NCBI GenBank assembly: GCA_037039685.1
Contig: JAWNGF010000010.1
Location: forward strand, 930,001-994,000
Source: Ceratobasidium sp. AG-K
Lineage: Eukaryota; Basidiomycota; Agaricomycetes; Cantharellales; Ceratobasidiaceae
Direction: 5' to 3'
DNA: 64,000 nucleotides
This document shows positions 62,921 to 64,000 of this stretch, one piece after another; position 1 is the stretch's first letter, and each line of letters begins with the position of its first letter. Both the position numbers and the translations under genes were made by a program. Below the pieces are notes generated by a model. That model did not search any database, had not been told where the DNA came from, and saw nothing but the letters and a program-made list of their open reading frames with translations.

Positions 62921-64000
62921 CTAAGGGCCTGGCACGGTGGGGTGGAGTTTGTGAAATTTATCAACCAGTTCAGGAGCGTTCTTGAGATCTTCCATTGATT
63001 GCCAAGAGTTGTCTGCATGAGAGTATCCTTTCCACTTGACGTAATAGTGGAGTTGACGGCGGATTTTCTTGGAATTAAGGATCTCTTCAACTTCCCATTC
63101 TTCTTCTCCTTCATGTGTGACAATAGGGGGTGGTTGAGCGGGTTTGCAGCCGTGGGGATCAGAGTGGAATTTCTTGAGCAGCATGACATGGAAGACAGGA
63201 TGAATCTTCATTGATTTTGGTAGTTCCAGTCTAAAGGCATGAGTCCCTACTTTTTCCATTACTTTGTAAGGGCCTAAAACTTTGTGGGAGAGTTTTACTG
63301 AGGGTCTGTCTGTGGAAATGTTCTGATGATTGAACCAGACTTTATCTCCCAGGTTTATCTCTTCTGGTTCTTTGGCTCCTTTATCAAAGTAGTGTTTATA
63401 GGACTGATTTGCTAGAATGAGGGCGGCTTTAACTTTGTCATATCCTTTCAACAGGAATTCCGCATGGGCATCAGCTTCAGGAACAGTATAGTCTGATTCT
63501 TCCCCAATGTTCATTCTAGGGTTGAAACCCTGGCAGATTTGGAAAGGGGTTTTGCCAGTGGATGCTTGGATTCCATTGTTGTAAGCAAATTCTGCCATAG
63601 GGAGCAGGGCCACCCAGTTGTTTTGCCTATGGTTGACAAAAGCCCTGATAAAGATCTCAACAACTTGGTTTGCTCGTTCTGACTGTCCATCTGTCCTTGG
63701 ATGGTACGCTGTGCTGAAGGTAGGTTTTACGCCCAACCGTTTGTACAGATGCCTAATGAACTTCGAGTTGAAAGTGGATCCTCTATCCAAGACTGTTGCT
63801 TTTGGGGTGCCGTGAAGTTTCCAAATGTTTGCAACAAAGATATTGGCTATGTCTACTGCTGTGGCCATTGATTTGCAAGGGAGATAGTGTGCCATCTTGG
63901 AGAACCGATCTACCACTGTCAAGATTGCGTCATATCCTTCTGATTCTGGGAGCCCTACAATCATGTTGTAGGAGATCTCTTCCCAAGGTCGCTCAGGAAT
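62921..64000 (-). CDS. pol: C6 Pol, C-terminal part (integrase-chromodomain), runs off window
   Basis: Open from the window edge to the stop at 62921-62923. Integrase core with VVDRFSKM, LDRGSTF and TDGQSERAN (all three acidic residues present), the post-core region, and a chromodomain with EEEWEVEEILNSKK...YYVKWKGYSHADNSW. It ends ...LHPTVPGP with the TAG inside the polypurine tract, as in C1, so family C has no ORF3. It is the best preserved family C pol end in the window. The 5' part is beyond 64000. Confidence 0.9.
   Translation of the reverse strand: MPERPWEEISYNMIVGLPESEGYDAILTVVDRFSKMAHYLPCKSMATAVDIANIFVANIWKLHGTPKATVLDRGSTFNSKFIRHLYKRLGVKPTFSTAYHPRTDGQSERANQVVEIFIRAFVNHRQNNWVALLPMAEFAYNNGIQASTGKTPFQICQGFNPRMNIGEESDYTVPEADAHAEFLLKGYDKVKAALILANQSYKHYFDKGAKEPEEINLGDKVWFNHQNISTDRPSVKLSHKVLGPYKVMEKVGTHAFRLELPKSMKIHPVFHVMLLKKFHSDPHGCKPAQPPPIVTHEGEEEWEVEEILNSKKIRRQLHYYVKWKGYSHADNSWQSMEDLKNAPELVDKFHKLHPTVPGP

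Noticed and set aside
1..64000. Host genes, tRNA, rRNA or CRISPR arrays
   Set aside because: Every stretch longer than 300 bases is assigned to an LTR, leader or coding part of a retroelement. I saw no cloverleaf or spaced direct repeats.

Overview
The window is a dense cluster of nested LTR retrotransposons. I recognise no host gene, tRNA, rRNA or CRISPR array. Short GT...AG intron-like sequence, Tf1/sushi-type self-priming chromoviruses, and stop codons that mostly arise by CpG to TpG/CpA change all point to a filamentous, probably basidiomycete, fungus. A Rhizoctonia-like genome would fit, but that is inference at low confidence.

Four Ty3/gypsy families can be separated by their LTRs and proteins. 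Family A has ~457-bp LTRs (copies A1-A5). Family B has ~490-bp LTRs (B1, a solo LTR, and an LTR end at the left edge). Family C has ~415-bp LTRs (C1-C6). Family D has ~426-447-bp LTRs (D1, D2, one solo LTR). One Ty1/copia fragment is also present. Layout, left to right: B-LTR end 1-63; A1 64-3694, split by complete B1 3695-11664, ending at 11708; C1 11709-25767, split by complete D1 18170-25280; A2 25768-40236, split by complete minus-strand A3 26845-34072 and by a solo A LTR 36116-36572; D2 (minus) 40237-42143; A4 3' end 42144-43029; C2 43030-44963 with a solo B LTR; left arms of C3 (44964-50373), C4 (50374-51647) and A5 (51648-57342); copia 57343-59647; then minus-strand 3' arms of C5 (59648-62496, containing a solo D LTR) and C6 (62497-64000). 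Exact 5-bp target duplications support B1 (acatg), D1 (agaat), A3 (atcca) and the solo A LTR (actgt).

The elements share one plan. Each LTR has a TATA box, and 31-33 bp downstream a 12-14-nt segment complementary to the primer-binding site that starts 2 nt after the 5' LTR. This is Tf1-type self-priming without a tRNA. Gag runs into Pol by a -1 shift, at the canonical heptamer G GGA AAA in families A, C and D. Pol carries protease, RT, RNase H, HHCC-DDE integrase and a C-terminal chromodomain. D1 is the best preserved copy: its gag and pol are open and I saw only two LTR differences.

The least familiar part is an accessory gene. Families A, B and D carry a third ORF that overlaps the 3' end of pol in the -1 register (254, 377 and 161 aa). 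It has no membrane segment. In A and D it carries SUMO-interaction-like [I/V]DLT motifs followed by acidic residues. Family C lacks this ORF. It has instead a coiled-coil ORF0 ahead of gag, preceded by an internal TATA box and a 68-69-nt intron-like sequence, with its own candidate -1 slip site.
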